Assembly (NCBI GenBank): GCA_900618065.1
Contig: UYIL01000003.1
Coordinates: 248,001-312,000 of the forward strand
Reading direction: 5' to 3'
DNA from: Streptococcus thermophilus
Lineage (GTDB): Bacteria; Actinomycetota; Actinomycetes; Mycobacteriales; Mycobacteriaceae
Length of the DNA stretch: 64,000 nucleotides
The notes beneath the pieces were generated by a model. It was given only the letters and a program-made list of their open reading frames with translations, did no database searches and was not told where the DNA came from. The translations under genes and the position numbers were made by a program. Numbering within the stretch: position 1 is the first letter of the stretch; every line of letters starts with the position of its first letter. Below, one piece after another: positions 50,620-60,155 of the stretch.

Positions 50620-51474
50620 ATGCCCGCTTTTGAAGCCCGCCCGGGCATGCCGTACTGGATCGACCTGCTGTCCAGCGAGCTGCGAAAATCCTCCTACTTC
50701 TATTCCCGGATCCTTGGCTGGGACGTGCATGGGGCAGACGTTCAAGGCGGCGGTGCCCGAGGCGCTGACGATGGTGCGTACCGCGTCGCCCGCGTTCAGG
50801 GGCTCCCGGTGGCGGGTCTTGTCGCTCAGGAGGTCGGTTCTTCCGGGGCAGACATGCCCGACGCATGGGTGACGTATTTCTACACCACCGATATCGAGCG
50901 CGACGCGGCGAAGGTGACGCAGCTCGGGGGCCGCGTGCTGGCGGAGCCGGCGCACGTCTCCCTGGGGTCGATGGCGCTGTGCGCTGACGTTGCTGGCGGT
51001 TGGTTCGGTTTGTTCCAGCCGTCGGGTGAGGATGCTTTCGTGGCGGCTGGCGAGCCTGGAACCCCCGTGTGGCACGAATACACCTGCACCGGGGATGCTC
51101 AGGCTGTGGTGGACTTCTACCGTTCTCTCTTTGACTGGGGCGTCGACCGCGAGGACGGCTACCACGTCGCCATGCAAGACGGCGCGGCGTTTGCGGGCGT
51201 GTGGGATGCATCCGGCACGATTCCTGCTGAGGTGCCGAGTTTTTGGCAGACCTTCCTCGGGGTCGCCAACGTGGCAGAAGCGCGCGGGCGGGTTGAGGAG
51301 CTCGGCGGGGAGATTCTGCGCGGCCCGGAGAATTCTCCGTTCGGGTTGTTGTTGACGGTGGCGGATTCGACGGGTGCCGTCGTCACACTGTGCGAGGTCG
51401 ATGAGCCTGTCGACGAGGACGAACTCGACGAAGCCGAGTCCGTGCTTGAGGTTCTTGACCGCCACCAGGCATAA
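50620..51474 (+). CDS. Tandem VOC (glyoxalase-like) domain protein
   Basis: 284 residues with two vicinal-oxygen-chelate modules (about 8-125 and 135-265). The first begins GMPYWIDLLSSELRKSSYFY and the second PVWHEYTCTGDAQAVVDFYR, as in the actinobacterial 27-kDa antigen Cfp30B/hydroxylase-like group. Metal-ligand conservation looks partial. It starts 3 bp after the S4 gene. Function unknown; binding of a small molecule is likely. Confidence 0.82.
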   Translation: MPAFEARPGMPYWIDLLSSELRKSSYFYSRILGWDVHGADVQGGGARGADDGAYRVARVQGLPVAGLVAQEVGSSGADMPDAWVTYFYTTDIERDAAKVTQLGGRVLAEPAHVSLGSMALCADVAGGWFGLFQPSGEDAFVAAGEPGTPVWHEYTCTGDAQAVVDFYRSLFDWGVDREDGYHVAMQDGAAFAGVWDASGTIPAEVPSFWQTFLGVANVAEARGRVEELGGEILRGPENSPFGLLLTVADSTGAVVTLCEVDEPVDEDELDEAESVLEVLDRHQA

Positions 51475-51483
51475 TTGCGTGCT

Positions 51484-52386
51484 GTGAAGCGGTTCATTGC
51501 CGCCGCGGCGACACGCGCACTTGAAACAGTTCAGGCACTTCGTGCCGTCGGTGCAGCATGCGTAGTCGGAGCGGCCTTCGTTGTCGCGCCGTTGCCTCCG
51601 GCGGCGGCTGTTGATGTGCTGCCGGGGGATCCGGGGGAGCGCACCGATCTCGTCGTCATGCATGATGACGGCCGTTGGACGGGTTCGCCCGGCGCCCAAG
51701 ATCCCCGCCCAGCACTGTCCTTGGCCAAGCTGTACCTCGGTTACTGGGTCCTGCTTGAGGGCACTACTGAGGAGCAGGGGAAAGTCCTGCGAATGATGCG
51801 CACATCTTCTGATGCCGTTGCTGGTGAGTTGGATGCCGCGTACCCAGACGCCATCAACGAGGTCGCCGAGATGTTCGAGCTGACCAGCACCCGCAGCGAC
51901 GGCTACTGGGGGCGGTCATTAACGTCGCCGTACGATCTCGCGCGCTTCATCAGCGCAATTATCGACGATCCCGCCGCCGAACCCATCATCCGCGGCATGG
52001 CCAACCACGCACCCTACGCCGAGGACGGCTTCAAACAGGACTTCGGCACCGATCAAATGGCTGGCGTGATTGGCTCGAAGTTCGGTTGGTCCGACGATCG
52101 CGCTGGTGCGTTCGGCTCCGTGTCTTTCGGGCCTGACTGGGTCATCGCAGCCATGTCCTACGGAGATGTGGACGAGCACACCGACGACGTGCACGACTGG
52201 ATCGACCAGAGCGAAGACGATCTGATCTTCGACCTTGACCGCGAGGAAGCTGAGAAGCGCGGGTTGACCGACGGCGCCGATCGGTTTCTGGTGTGGCTCG
52301 GTGACCGAGGCCGCAGCGAACCAGTGCCGACGATCCGGCCGCTCATCGCCCATCGCGACGTCATCGATACCGATTCCGAGGGTTAG
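51484..52386 (+). CDS. Secreted SxxK protein of beta-lactamase/PBP-like fold, copy 2
   Basis: 300 residues. A signal or membrane-anchor segment spans about 20-42 (ending PPAAA-VDV), then the core aligns with the protein at 49194: Ser79-Leu-Ala-Lys82, TSSDA in place of SDN, and SKFGWSDDR for KTG. The C-terminus carries a unique acidic extension (DWIDQSEDDLIFDLDREEAE). GTG 51484 is preferred over TTG 51475. It and copy 1 bracket a YbjQ/S4/VOC gene set, suggesting duplication and later spreading. Confidence 0.72.
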   Translation: MKRFIAAAATRALETVQALRAVGAACVVGAAFVVAPLPPAAAVDVLPGDPGERTDLVVMHDDGRWTGSPGAQDPRPALSLAKLYLGYWVLLEGTTEEQGKVLRMMRTSSDAVAGELDAAYPDAINEVAEMFELTSTRSDGYWGRSLTSPYDLARFISAIIDDPAAEPIIRGMANHAPYAEDGFKQDFGTDQMAGVIGSKFGWSDDRAGAFGSVSFGPDWVIAAMSYGDVDEHTDDVHDWIDQSEDDLIFDLDREEAEKRGLTDGADRFLVWLGDRGRSEPVPTIRPLIAHRDVIDTDSEG

Positions 52387-52437
52387 ACAGCGCGTACCGT
52401 TTTGCCGGCGTCGGCCGGGCACGAAACGGTTGCCCGT

Positions 52438-53559
52438 TTAAGCCGCGGTCGCCCGGTCAAGATCGACTGCCCCGAAGAGGACGTCCATTGCCCCGTAGCG
52501 GTGGCGAGGGTTGATCCGTTCATTGCCGTATGGCGAGATCCATACTGGTCTGCCGCTGCGCATGTCGATGCGGCCGCGGGTGCGGCGAATGGTGGGATCG
52601 TCGTCATTAATGCGGTTGTGGTAGCGGCACAGCGGCACCAGGTTGGCCACGTTGGTTTCCCCGCCGTTCTTCCAGGCGTTTGCGTGGTGGACTTGGCACA
52701 GGTCGGCGGCGTGGTGGCAGTCCGGGTGGGCGCAGACGGGCTGCACCGCACGGGCGAGGTCGCGCTGCTTGTCATTAGCTAAGCGCTGTGACCGGTACAT
52801 GTTCACGGCTCCTTCAGTCGGGTGGAACAGCGCCGCCTCCAGGTGCGGGGTGTTGGATGCGATCTGGTTGAGGTAGTCGCTGCCGGTCATGGTGGTGCCG
52901 TCGGTGAGGCCGAGGGTGACATCGTCGCCCTCACCGTTCATGATCTGGACGTAATCCGGCAACCCGACAAGCAGGAGTGGGCGAGGTACGGATTCTGGAA
53001 CGCCGCCGCCGTCCCGGAGCAGGGCGATGAGCTTAGCGGCCATGTGCCGGCCGGGGGAGGTGGCGCTGTCAAGCCCGGTCATGAGCAGGTGTTTCAGGTC
53101 GGCCATGAACCTTTCCGACGCAGTCAGCGTCAATGTCGCGTAGCCGTCTTTCGGCTCACTGATGCTGGCGTGCTCTTTGCGCGCGGGCGGTTCCTTCGGC
53201 GGGACGATGTTCTTGAGCAGTCGGGACATAGCGGCGCATGTACGTCCGATGCGGGAGGCGGCCGATAACACCTTCATGCGCATGGTGTGCCTCCGGGTGG
53301 CGTGCTTGATGTGGCGGATAGCGCGCTCGATGGTGGCCAGCATGCCGATCGATAACCCCAGCGCGGTCGCTTTTGCCGCCGCTTTGGCTTGCTTAGTGTC
53401 CGACAGGCCTTCCCCAAAGTAGGCGTCGTGGACGAGTTTCCAGTTGTTGACCACCGACGGTTCCACGCCGGCGTTCAACGCTTGTTGTTTGTTGAAGTCT
53501 TTCAGTGCCCCCAACCTTGGGGCGCTGTGCGCACTGACAAGGTCATTGAAAGTATCCAT
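52438..53559 (-). CDS. HNH endonuclease with DUF222 (13E12 repeat family)
   Basis: 373 residues. The helical DUF222 region (about 1-270) is typical of the mycobacterial/corynebacterial 13E12 repeat family; the C-terminus holds an HNH core with CAHPDCHHAADLCQVHHANAW and NLVPLCRYHNR. Members are multicopy in actinobacteria and sometimes associate with mobile DNA; none is well characterised. The frame looks intact. It converges on the SxxK gene. Confidence 0.87.
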   Translation of the reverse strand: MDTFNDLVSAHSAPRLGALKDFNKQQALNAGVEPSVVNNWKLVHDAYFGEGLSDTKQAKAAAKATALGLSIGMLATIERAIRHIKHATRRHTMRMKVLSAASRIGRTCAAMSRLLKNIVPPKEPPARKEHASISEPKDGYATLTLTASERFMADLKHLLMTGLDSATSPGRHMAAKLIALLRDGGGVPESVPRPLLLVGLPDYVQIMNGEGDDVTLGLTDGTTMTGSDYLNQIASNTPHLEAALFHPTEGAVNMYRSQRLANDKQRDLARAVQPVCAHPDCHHAADLCQVHHANAWKNGGETNVANLVPLCRYHNRINDDDPTIRRTRGRIDMRSGRPVWISPYGNERINPRHRYGAMDVLFGAVDLDRATAA

Positions 53560-53690
53560 GCCGGAAACAGTAACGCTATTTGCGCAGCTAACAAAGGGTT
53601 TTTGGAGTATGTCACAAAACCCGAGTTCACGGAACCGCGCGGGTCTCCGCGGCAGTCTAATAGGGGTTGGGGTGCTGCCGCAGGGGACGC

Positions 53691-54734
53691 TTACGCGGGA
53701 TCCACAGTCGTGAGGAATGCGGCGACGTCGCGGATGCGGCGGCGCGATTCCTCTGGCGTGGCAATTGTGTGTGTTGAGTGGTACTCAATAACAGTCGCGT
53801 CGTGGGCGTCGGTGATGGTGGGGTGGGGGGAAATGTCGTCGTAAAGCGCAAGTTGCATGAGAGTTCGCGGCCATGCGCTGGGAGCTGGCACGGTGCGGTG
53901 TCCGCGCAGTTCCGCCGGAAGCTTATCGACGCTATCAAACCCCGGATTCGTCAGCACCAACCCATCCACACTGTGCTCTTCAGCAGCGAGAACGGCCAGC
54001 GCCGCGCCGGAGCTGGCACCCCAGATAGTGACTGATGCCGGCTCCTGGGCCTCGACGTAGGTGAGCGCTTTGTGCACGCTGGTAACAACGTCGTCGAGGG
54101 TGGCGTCGGGCAGCAGCGGGTAGTCCAAGTCGAGGATGGTCGTGCCAGACAGCTCAGCGGCGGCGGCGACTTCGGGGCGCCAGCGCTGCTCAAGTGCGAC
54201 ACCGGAGCCGCGCCACCAGCCGCCCGGGTGCAACGAGACGGCCCACCGGCGGGTCGGCGAACTGGGCACGAAAACGCGGGCAAGCAGCTCCGGTTCGCCC
54301 GGGGTGTCGGGGATGTCGGAAAGGGCGGGCAGATCGCGAACTTTCGCGATATTCATGCCGTAGGCGACTCCTGGCATCGTGTGGTCGAGCCCGGAACCGA
54401 GCATGAGCATCGAGGCGTGGGTAATGCGGTCAGCGAGGTGTCCCATGTAGCGGTCTGCCTCGGCCGGGTCACCACTGCCACCTGCCCACGGCGGGGTCGT
54501 ATCCGGTGCGGGGTAGGTGGCGTCCATGTAGCTGACCAGCTGCTCGAGCTGCTCTTTCGGCGACAGGGTGCGCTCGACACCACCGACGTTGAACTCCGGC
54601 GACCCCTGGTCATTCAACGGGCCGGCTTCGCCAGCGGGAAGCGGCGTGGCAGGTTCCTCGGGGGTGGGGGTGTGGCGCATCCGTTCCTGGGCGGCACGGT
54701 ACGGCTGGCCGGGGTGGTCGTGCTGGTCGGGCAT
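53691..54734 (-). CDS. Alpha/beta hydrolase (HSL-like esterase)
   Basis: 347 residues. LHPGGWWRG forms an oxyanion-hole segment similar to HGGG, and WGASSGAAL is the nucleophile elbow. The N-terminal 100 residues (PDQHDHPGQPYRAAQERMRH, then Pro-rich) look linker-like. ATG 54734 overlaps the M13 peptidase stop by one base (TGATG), which sets the start and implies translational coupling; the longer frame to 54914 is a shadow inside the peptidase gene. Substrate unknown. Confidence 0.82.
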   Translation of the reverse strand: MPDQHDHPGQPYRAAQERMRHTPTPEEPATPLPAGEAGPLNDQGSPEFNVGGVERTLSPKEQLEQLVSYMDATYPAPDTTPPWAGGSGDPAEADRYMGHLADRITHASMLMLGSGLDHTMPGVAYGMNIAKVRDLPALSDIPDTPGEPELLARVFVPSSPTRRWAVSLHPGGWWRGSGVALEQRWRPEVAAAAELSGTTILDLDYPLLPDATLDDVVTSVHKALTYVEAQEPASVTIWGASSGAALAVLAAEEHSVDGLVLTNPGFDSVDKLPAELRGHRTVPAPSAWPRTLMQLALYDDISPHPTITDAHDATVIEYHSTHTIATPEESRRRIRDVAAFLTTVDPA

Positions 54735-56674
54735 CACCAGATCACCACGCGGTCCGCTTCGGCGACGGCGTCCGTGGCGTTGGCGGCGTCGGGGAAGGCC
54801 TCGTAGAACTCGGCAATGTTGCTGGCGACGACGTTGCAGCGGAACTCGGCAGGCGAGTGCGGGTCTATCGCCAGGTATTGCGCTGCCATCTCCGGGCGGA
54901 TGGCGGTGCGCCACACGCGCGCCCAGGCGAGGAAGAGGCGCTGCAGGCCGGTGAATTCCTGCCCGTCGATGGTGTCGGTGGCGCCGGGGGCGTGGAAGAC
55001 TCGCACGGGACCCTGGTCGGTGGCGGGGTCGAGGCCCTGTTCAGCCAGGTAATTCTTGTAGGCGATGACGGCGATGCCGAGTCCGCCCAGGTCGCCGATG
55101 TTCTCGCCGAGCGTGAATTCGCCGTTGACACCGCGGATTTCTCCGCGGCCGGACAGGACGGATGGCACGAGACCGTCGTACTGCGAAACCAACTTGGCGG
55201 TCAGTTCCTCGAAGCGGGCGCGGTCGGTGTCGGTCCACCAAGAGTTGAGGTTGCCGTCACCGTCGTAACGCGAGCCTTGGTCGTCGAAACCATGGCCGAT
55301 TTCGTGGCCGATGACGGCGCCGATCGCGCCAAAGTTCTCGGCGGCGTCGGCGTCTGGGTCGAAGAACGGCGGCTGGAGGATAGCAGCGGGGAAGGTGATG
55401 TCGTTGACCACCGGGTTGTAGAAGGCGTTGACGGTCTGCGGGGTGGAGACCCATTCGCCGCGGTCGGCCGGCTTGCCCACCTTGGACAGCTGGTAGTCGT
55501 GCTCGAAGGCCGCGCCGGCGCGCACATTCGCGACGAGCTGGGCGCCGGAGCGGTCGAACGTCAGGCCGTCGTAGTTGCGCCACTCGTCGGGGTAGCCGAT
55601 CTTCGCGGTGAACTTGCCCAGCTTCCCCAGTGCGCGCTCCCGCGTTTCGGGCGACATCCAGGTCAGCTGGCTGATCCGCTCTTCGTAAGCGCGCACGAGG
55701 TGGTCAACCAGGTCAAGCATGCGCTGTTTGTGCTCCGGCGGGAAGTGCTTAGCGACGTACGCGCGCCCCATATCCTCCCCCACCAACGATTCCGCCAGCG
55801 CAATGCCGCGCTTCCAGCGGTCGCGCTGCTGTGTCGCGCCGGAGAGAACGGTGCCGTAGAATTCGAAGTTCGCCTGCCCGATGTGTTGCGGGAGGAGGCC
55901 GGCGCGGGAGCGCAGGATGGCCCAGGTGGCCCAGAGTTGCCAGTCGGTGAGAGTAGCGCCGATAAGCAATTGCGCGAGTTCGTCGATGAAGCTGGGCATC
56001 ATCGCGATGACCTTGCCGTCGTCAAGGCCGGAGGCGCGCAGGAGCGTCTGGATGATGTCGGGCAGTTCCGCCAGCTCAGTGGGGTTGTACGTTTTCACAG
56101 CGTCGCGTGTGGCGACAACGTCCCAGTGGTGCGATGCAATGCGCTTTTCGACGTCGAGTACCCGCTCCGCCGCTTCCCCCGCCCCGAAACCGAAGCGCTG
56201 CTCGTCGGTGAGGTAGCCGAGCATCCGCTCGACGTGTCCGCGGTACGTTTGAAGTGTTTCGGCGTGGGCGGGCTCGCGGTAGTAGGCCTCGTCCGGCAGG
56301 CCCAGGCCGGACTGGATGAGGTAGGGCACGGACTCCTCGCCGAGGGAGTCCTTCTCCACCCAGTACGTCAGCGGGCCGCCGACACCGGAGCGCTCCAACT
56401 TGCCGAAGTTGCGGACCAGCTCCTCGTTCGTGTTCACGTGGAGTAAGGCGAAATCGGCGTCAAGGGGGCTCAGGCCAGAGGCGTCGATAGCGTCGATGTC
56501 CATGAAGGAGGCGTAGAGGTCGGCGGCGCGGCCCTCGCCCGTTTCGACGATGGCGTGAACATCTTCCTCCGCCTTGTCGCGCAAGGCGTGGAAGGTGCCG
56601 TCTACACCGCGGTCTTCAGGGATGACGTGGCTTTCCAGCCAGGGGCCGTTGACTAGTTGGTAGAGGTCTTTCAT
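54734..56674 (-). CDS. M13-family zinc metallopeptidase (neprilysin/PepO-like)
   Basis: 646 residues without signal peptide. HEIGH zinc site at His457-His461, the family NENIGDLGG-type segment (GENIGDLGGLG, about 535), and the C-terminal CNVVASNIAEFYEAF. An N-terminal helical lid covers about 1-330. Homologues include mycobacterial Zmp1 and PepO oligopeptidases; without a signal it may act inside or be exported non-classically. It is coupled to a downstream esterase and lies 10 bp after the emb stop, so it may be co-transcribed with the arabinan genes. Confidence 0.92.
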   Translation of the reverse strand: MKDLYQLVNGPWLESHVIPEDRGVDGTFHALRDKAEEDVHAIVETGEGRAADLYASFMDIDAIDASGLSPLDADFALLHVNTNEELVRNFGKLERSGVGGPLTYWVEKDSLGEESVPYLIQSGLGLPDEAYYREPAHAETLQTYRGHVERMLGYLTDEQRFGFGAGEAAERVLDVEKRIASHHWDVVATRDAVKTYNPTELAELPDIIQTLLRASGLDDGKVIAMMPSFIDELAQLLIGATLTDWQLWATWAILRSRAGLLPQHIGQANFEFYGTVLSGATQQRDRWKRGIALAESLVGEDMGRAYVAKHFPPEHKQRMLDLVDHLVRAYEERISQLTWMSPETRERALGKLGKFTAKIGYPDEWRNYDGLTFDRSGAQLVANVRAGAAFEHDYQLSKVGKPADRGEWVSTPQTVNAFYNPVVNDITFPAAILQPPFFDPDADAAENFGAIGAVIGHEIGHGFDDQGSRYDGDGNLNSWWTDTDRARFEELTAKLVSQYDGLVPSVLSGRGEIRGVNGEFTLGENIGDLGGLGIAVIAYKNYLAEQGLDPATDQGPVRVFHAPGATDTIDGQEFTGLQRLFLAWARVWRTAIRPEMAAQYLAIDPHSPAEFRCNVVASNIAEFYEAFPDAANATDAVAEADRVVIW

Positions 56675-56684
56675 GACCTCCAGA

Positions 56685-59600
56685 CTAGTCCTGCTTCTCG
56701 TACGGGTCCCTGATCTTCATGTCGGACGGGTGCCACAGGCCGGAGCGGGTGATCGTCTCGTAGTTGATCTCCGCCAGGTCCGGCGTCTCCCCCTGGGAGT
56801 TGGTCCGCGGGACGTAGCGGTAGGCCGAGCCCCAGTCACGGTGCCAGTCCTGGTTGAGGTAGCCGGGCATTTCGTAGGCGGAGTTGACGGCCTCCGCGGT
56901 GGCCATGGCGCCGCCGCCCAGGAAGTCCTGGAAGCCGGAGAGCTGCTCCTTCGCTTTCGCATCGGCAGCGACGCGGAACTCGGGGATTTCCGTCACGCCG
57001 GCGTAGTGGTTGAAGGTGCGGTTGCAGGGGAACTGCATGGCCACCGGCCAGTCGAGCAGACCGGGGACGTCGGGGCCGAAGACTTCGGTAAGCGGCTCCA
57101 GCGTCGGGTTGCGCAGCGGAGTCAGGGCCATCCATTCCTCGGGGTCGAGGTTGACGTCCTCGCCGACTAGGCGGACGACGTTCGCGCTGTCGGGCAGGTC
57201 CGCAACGGGGTAGCGGAGGTTGCGCCACTTCGTCGTCGGACCCGGGTCGAGCATTTCGACGGTGCCGATTTCGGTCACATTGCCCTCGTCGTCACGGGTT
57301 CCGTATTGGAGTTTGAGGGTCTGGCCCTCTTTCTCTTCACCGCTGATATTGCGGTGCTCCAGGCGGCCGGCGACGGAGGTGACCAGCAGCGGGGCGTCCG
57401 CGGTGGCGTCAGGCAGTTCGAACCAGGACGTCTTGATCTCCGAGGAAGTCTGCGCGGCCTCGTCGAACGTGCCCAGCACGGGGATGCGGTGGTAGTCCAG
57501 GTTGAACGGCAGGCGGACCGTGGAGCCGTTGACGCCGGTCTGGTCTTGCGGCCGGTTGCCTTGGGTGGTGGCGCGGGAGGTGGACTGGACGGTGTCGGAC
57601 GCGGCATCATCACCGTTGGTGTTGGAGCCGGTGTCGGTCGTCGCGGTCGACGCGTTCTGGTCGTTGCTGTTGCCGGCGCTACCTGCGCCGGTGTCGGCGG
57701 CCGGGGTGTTTTGGATCGCGCCGACGTTGGCGGCACCTTCGTTTTCGGAGTCGATGTAGGCCGGCACACCCTCCGGGTGGAACCCGCGCACCGTGCCGGA
57801 TTCCAGCGACTTACCCAGCGGGACCCCGTCGACGGGGGTGAGGAAGGAGTCGTTTGTGTTGGCCTCCAGCAGCACGTCGGCGCTCATCTGGCAGGTTTCG
57901 CCTTTAAGCGAGCGGACGTTGCCCATGCCGACGGAGTAGGCCGGCGATTGGTCCAGGAAGGACTTCAGGAAGGTCAGGCAGGAAAATGTCACGATGAGAA
58001 TGCAGGCAAGGGCGATCGGCGCGGTCATGGCGCGGGAAATGCGGGTGCTGCCAGCGCCGGCACCACCGTCGGCAGGCTGCGGTTTGTGGCGCAGCGACTG
58101 CACAATTCCAACGACGAGGGTGAGCAGGAACAGCGCGAGCATGATCGAGCTGGCCTCCACACCCTTGTACTGCACCGTCTTGTCCCACCACGGGACGGCA
58201 AAGGAGGAAATGTACCACCAGGCGTTCCAGCCGCCGAGGGACAGCGCGAAGACGAACATCACGGCGGCCAGGGCGAAGGTCCGCGCGCGCGGGGACCGTG
58301 CGGCGACCTGCGCCAGCACGATCGCTCCGAGGGCCGCGGCGGCACCGGCGATACCGGCGTAGATGCCGAAGTGGTGGGTCCACTTCGTCGGGGTGAACAT
58401 GAGGAAGAACATCGACAGCCCGAAAATCGCCAGCATGCGGCGTGTCGGGGCTGGTTTCGCGCCGGGGACTTCACCGTAGTGCGACATGCTCCACAGCACC
58501 AGCACCAGGCAGAGGATGAGCATGAGCATGGGGAAGCGGCGGGTCAGGGAGCCGTCGACAGTCGCTTCCAGCAACGTCGCGTAGCGGACGTACTCGTTGT
58601 ACCACTCCAAGGCCGGGCCGACGGCGGAGCGCACGGAAGTGGATTCCAGCACTGTCGCCAGAGTTTGGTCCTTGAACACCAGCACCATGACCGCGAAGCC
58701 GGCACCCAAGAACGGGAAGATGTACGACGCTAGCGGGGCGATCACGCGCCGCTGCGAGAGGATCTTCAGCACTTGCGGCAGGCAGACGAGGAAGACACCG
58801 ACGGCTGTCAGGCCGGTCGGCCCGCAGGCCAGGGTGACGGCGGCGAAGATGGTTCCCACGGCGGCGGGCAAAAGGCGCCTGGAAGCGATGGCGCTTTCAA
58901 ACGATGCCCACGCAGCGATGGTGCCGAGTGCGATGATCGGTTCCGGGCGCAGGCCGTTGTCGTATGGCAGCCAGAACGCGAGGAACATGAACGCGGCCGT
59001 CCAGTAGGACACGCGCCGTGTCGCGATGGTCGTGCCGAGCCGCGGCAGGATTTCGCGCGAGAGGATCCACCAGATGAGGATGCCGGCGATGAGCGTGGGC
59101 AGACGCATCCAGGCTGACGCGGTGCTGACTTTCGCCAACAGCGACAGCAGGTCGTAGAACGGTGATCCGAACGGGGCTTCGGGCACGCCGTACCAGCGGT
59201 AATAGTTGGCCATGTAGTCCGAGTCGTTGGCCACCCGCGCCATGGTGAGCAAGAAGCCGTCGTCGGAAGTGTTCGCGCCGAAGAGATGCCAGAACAGCAA
59301 AAGCGTGACGACGACCCCGTCCAACGGTTTGAACGACCTCCACTCCGGGCGCAACACGCCCAGGCGGCGGCCGTCCAACAGATCCATGCGGGCGATCGAC
59401 CATAGGGCGATCAGGGCGGCGATCGTGCCGGCAATCATGGCGAACCACTTCACCAGCGACGGACTGGAGGTGAAGCGGGAGTTGATCTCGACGTGGGCGG
59501 AAAGTCCAGCGTCGATAAGCGCTTGGGCGTCTCCCGTGAGTTCGCTGTAGATGCCTGTGACCTGGGGACGCATGTCGTCCTCAGTTTCTTCGCCGAAGTC

Positions 59601-60155
59601 GGTGCCCGGCACAGAAACCGTCAGGGCTTCGTCTGTGGCGGAGACTTCAAGCACGGCATTTCCGTCAAGGGTGGACAGTTCCTCTGCGGTGAGCTCGAAG
59701 ACGACCTCGTTGAGCGAGGAGACGTTGACGCTGCCGTCGGCAGGTGCGGTGACGAATAGGCCGCGGTCGAGCGCTTCCGTGGAGTCTTGCGGCAGGGTGG
59801 ACAGCACGTTCGTCTGACCGGGGGCGAGTTCCCCCAGCACGCTGAGGGGGATGGTCAGCTCGAGCGACTCCGGCGCCACCGAGATCAGCGGCGCGTTGAC
59901 GGAATTCAGCGAGCCGTTTTGCGGCCAGTCAAACGACGACTGCACCTGCTTCACCGGCAAAAACGGCAGCAACGCGAAGAAGATGAAGGCGAGCAGGCCG
60001 GAGATCATCGCGGTGAGCGCCAACCCCCGCGGTGCGCGCTGGGCGTGCGCCAGCGGGTCGGTTTCGGCGGCGGCAGACTCGGCTGTCACAGCGGTGGACC
60101 CGCTCGGCTCAGTGACGGTTCCGGTTGCGGCGTTATTCACTCGTGTACCTTTCAT
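56685..60155 (-). CDS. emb: Arabinosyltransferase Emb
   Basis: 1,156 residues, near the length of the single corynebacterial Emb. It has about 13-15 membrane helices and the GT-C loop with an Asp pair in GANTSDDGFLL (about 297), followed by a large outer C-terminal domain with carbohydrate-binding folds. It extends the arabinan of arabinogalactan from decaprenyl-phosphoarabinose and is the ethambutol target class. A Ser/Thr/Asn/Asp-rich low-complexity insert (about residues 812-872) sits in the outer domain. ATG overlaps the aftA stop by four bases (ATGA), so the two are coupled. Confidence 0.95.
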   Translation of the reverse strand: MKGTRVNNAATGTVTEPSGSTAVTAESAAAETDPLAHAQRAPRGLALTAMISGLLAFIFFALLPFLPVKQVQSSFDWPQNGSLNSVNAPLISVAPESLELTIPLSVLGELAPGQTNVLSTLPQDSTEALDRGLFVTAPADGSVNVSSLNEVVFELTAEELSTLDGNAVLEVSATDEALTVSVPGTDFGEETEDDMRPQVTGIYSELTGDAQALIDAGLSAHVEINSRFTSSPSLVKWFAMIAGTIAALIALWSIARMDLLDGRRLGVLRPEWRSFKPLDGVVVTLLLFWHLFGANTSDDGFLLTMARVANDSDYMANYYRWYGVPEAPFGSPFYDLLSLLAKVSTASAWMRLPTLIAGILIWWILSREILPRLGTTIATRRVSYWTAAFMFLAFWLPYDNGLRPEPIIALGTIAAWASFESAIASRRLLPAAVGTIFAAVTLACGPTGLTAVGVFLVCLPQVLKILSQRRVIAPLASYIFPFLGAGFAVMVLVFKDQTLATVLESTSVRSAVGPALEWYNEYVRYATLLEATVDGSLTRRFPMLMLILCLVLVLWSMSHYGEVPGAKPAPTRRMLAIFGLSMFFLMFTPTKWTHHFGIYAGIAGAAAALGAIVLAQVAARSPRARTFALAAVMFVFALSLGGWNAWWYISSFAVPWWDKTVQYKGVEASSIMLALFLLTLVVGIVQSLRHKPQPADGGAGAGSTRISRAMTAPIALACILIVTFSCLTFLKSFLDQSPAYSVGMGNVRSLKGETCQMSADVLLEANTNDSFLTPVDGVPLGKSLESGTVRGFHPEGVPAYIDSENEGAANVGAIQNTPAADTGAGSAGNSNDQNASTATTDTGSNTNGDDAASDTVQSTSRATTQGNRPQDQTGVNGSTVRLPFNLDYHRIPVLGTFDEAAQTSSEIKTSWFELPDATADAPLLVTSVAGRLEHRNISGEEKEGQTLKLQYGTRDDEGNVTEIGTVEMLDPGPTTKWRNLRYPVADLPDSANVVRLVGEDVNLDPEEWMALTPLRNPTLEPLTEVFGPDVPGLLDWPVAMQFPCNRTFNHYAGVTEIPEFRVAADAKAKEQLSGFQDFLGGGAMATAEAVNSAYEMPGYLNQDWHRDWGSAYRYVPRTNSQGETPDLAEINYETITRSGLWHPSDMKIRDPYEKQD

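Noticed and set aside
54857..56446. 529-codon open frame opposite the M13 peptidase gene
   Set aside because: Mirror of codon bias in the real gene; no motif, no ribosome site.
57306..58733. 475-codon open frame opposite emb
   Set aside because: Antisense frame inside a certain gene in GC-rich DNA; Arg/Gly/Val-rich composition without domains.
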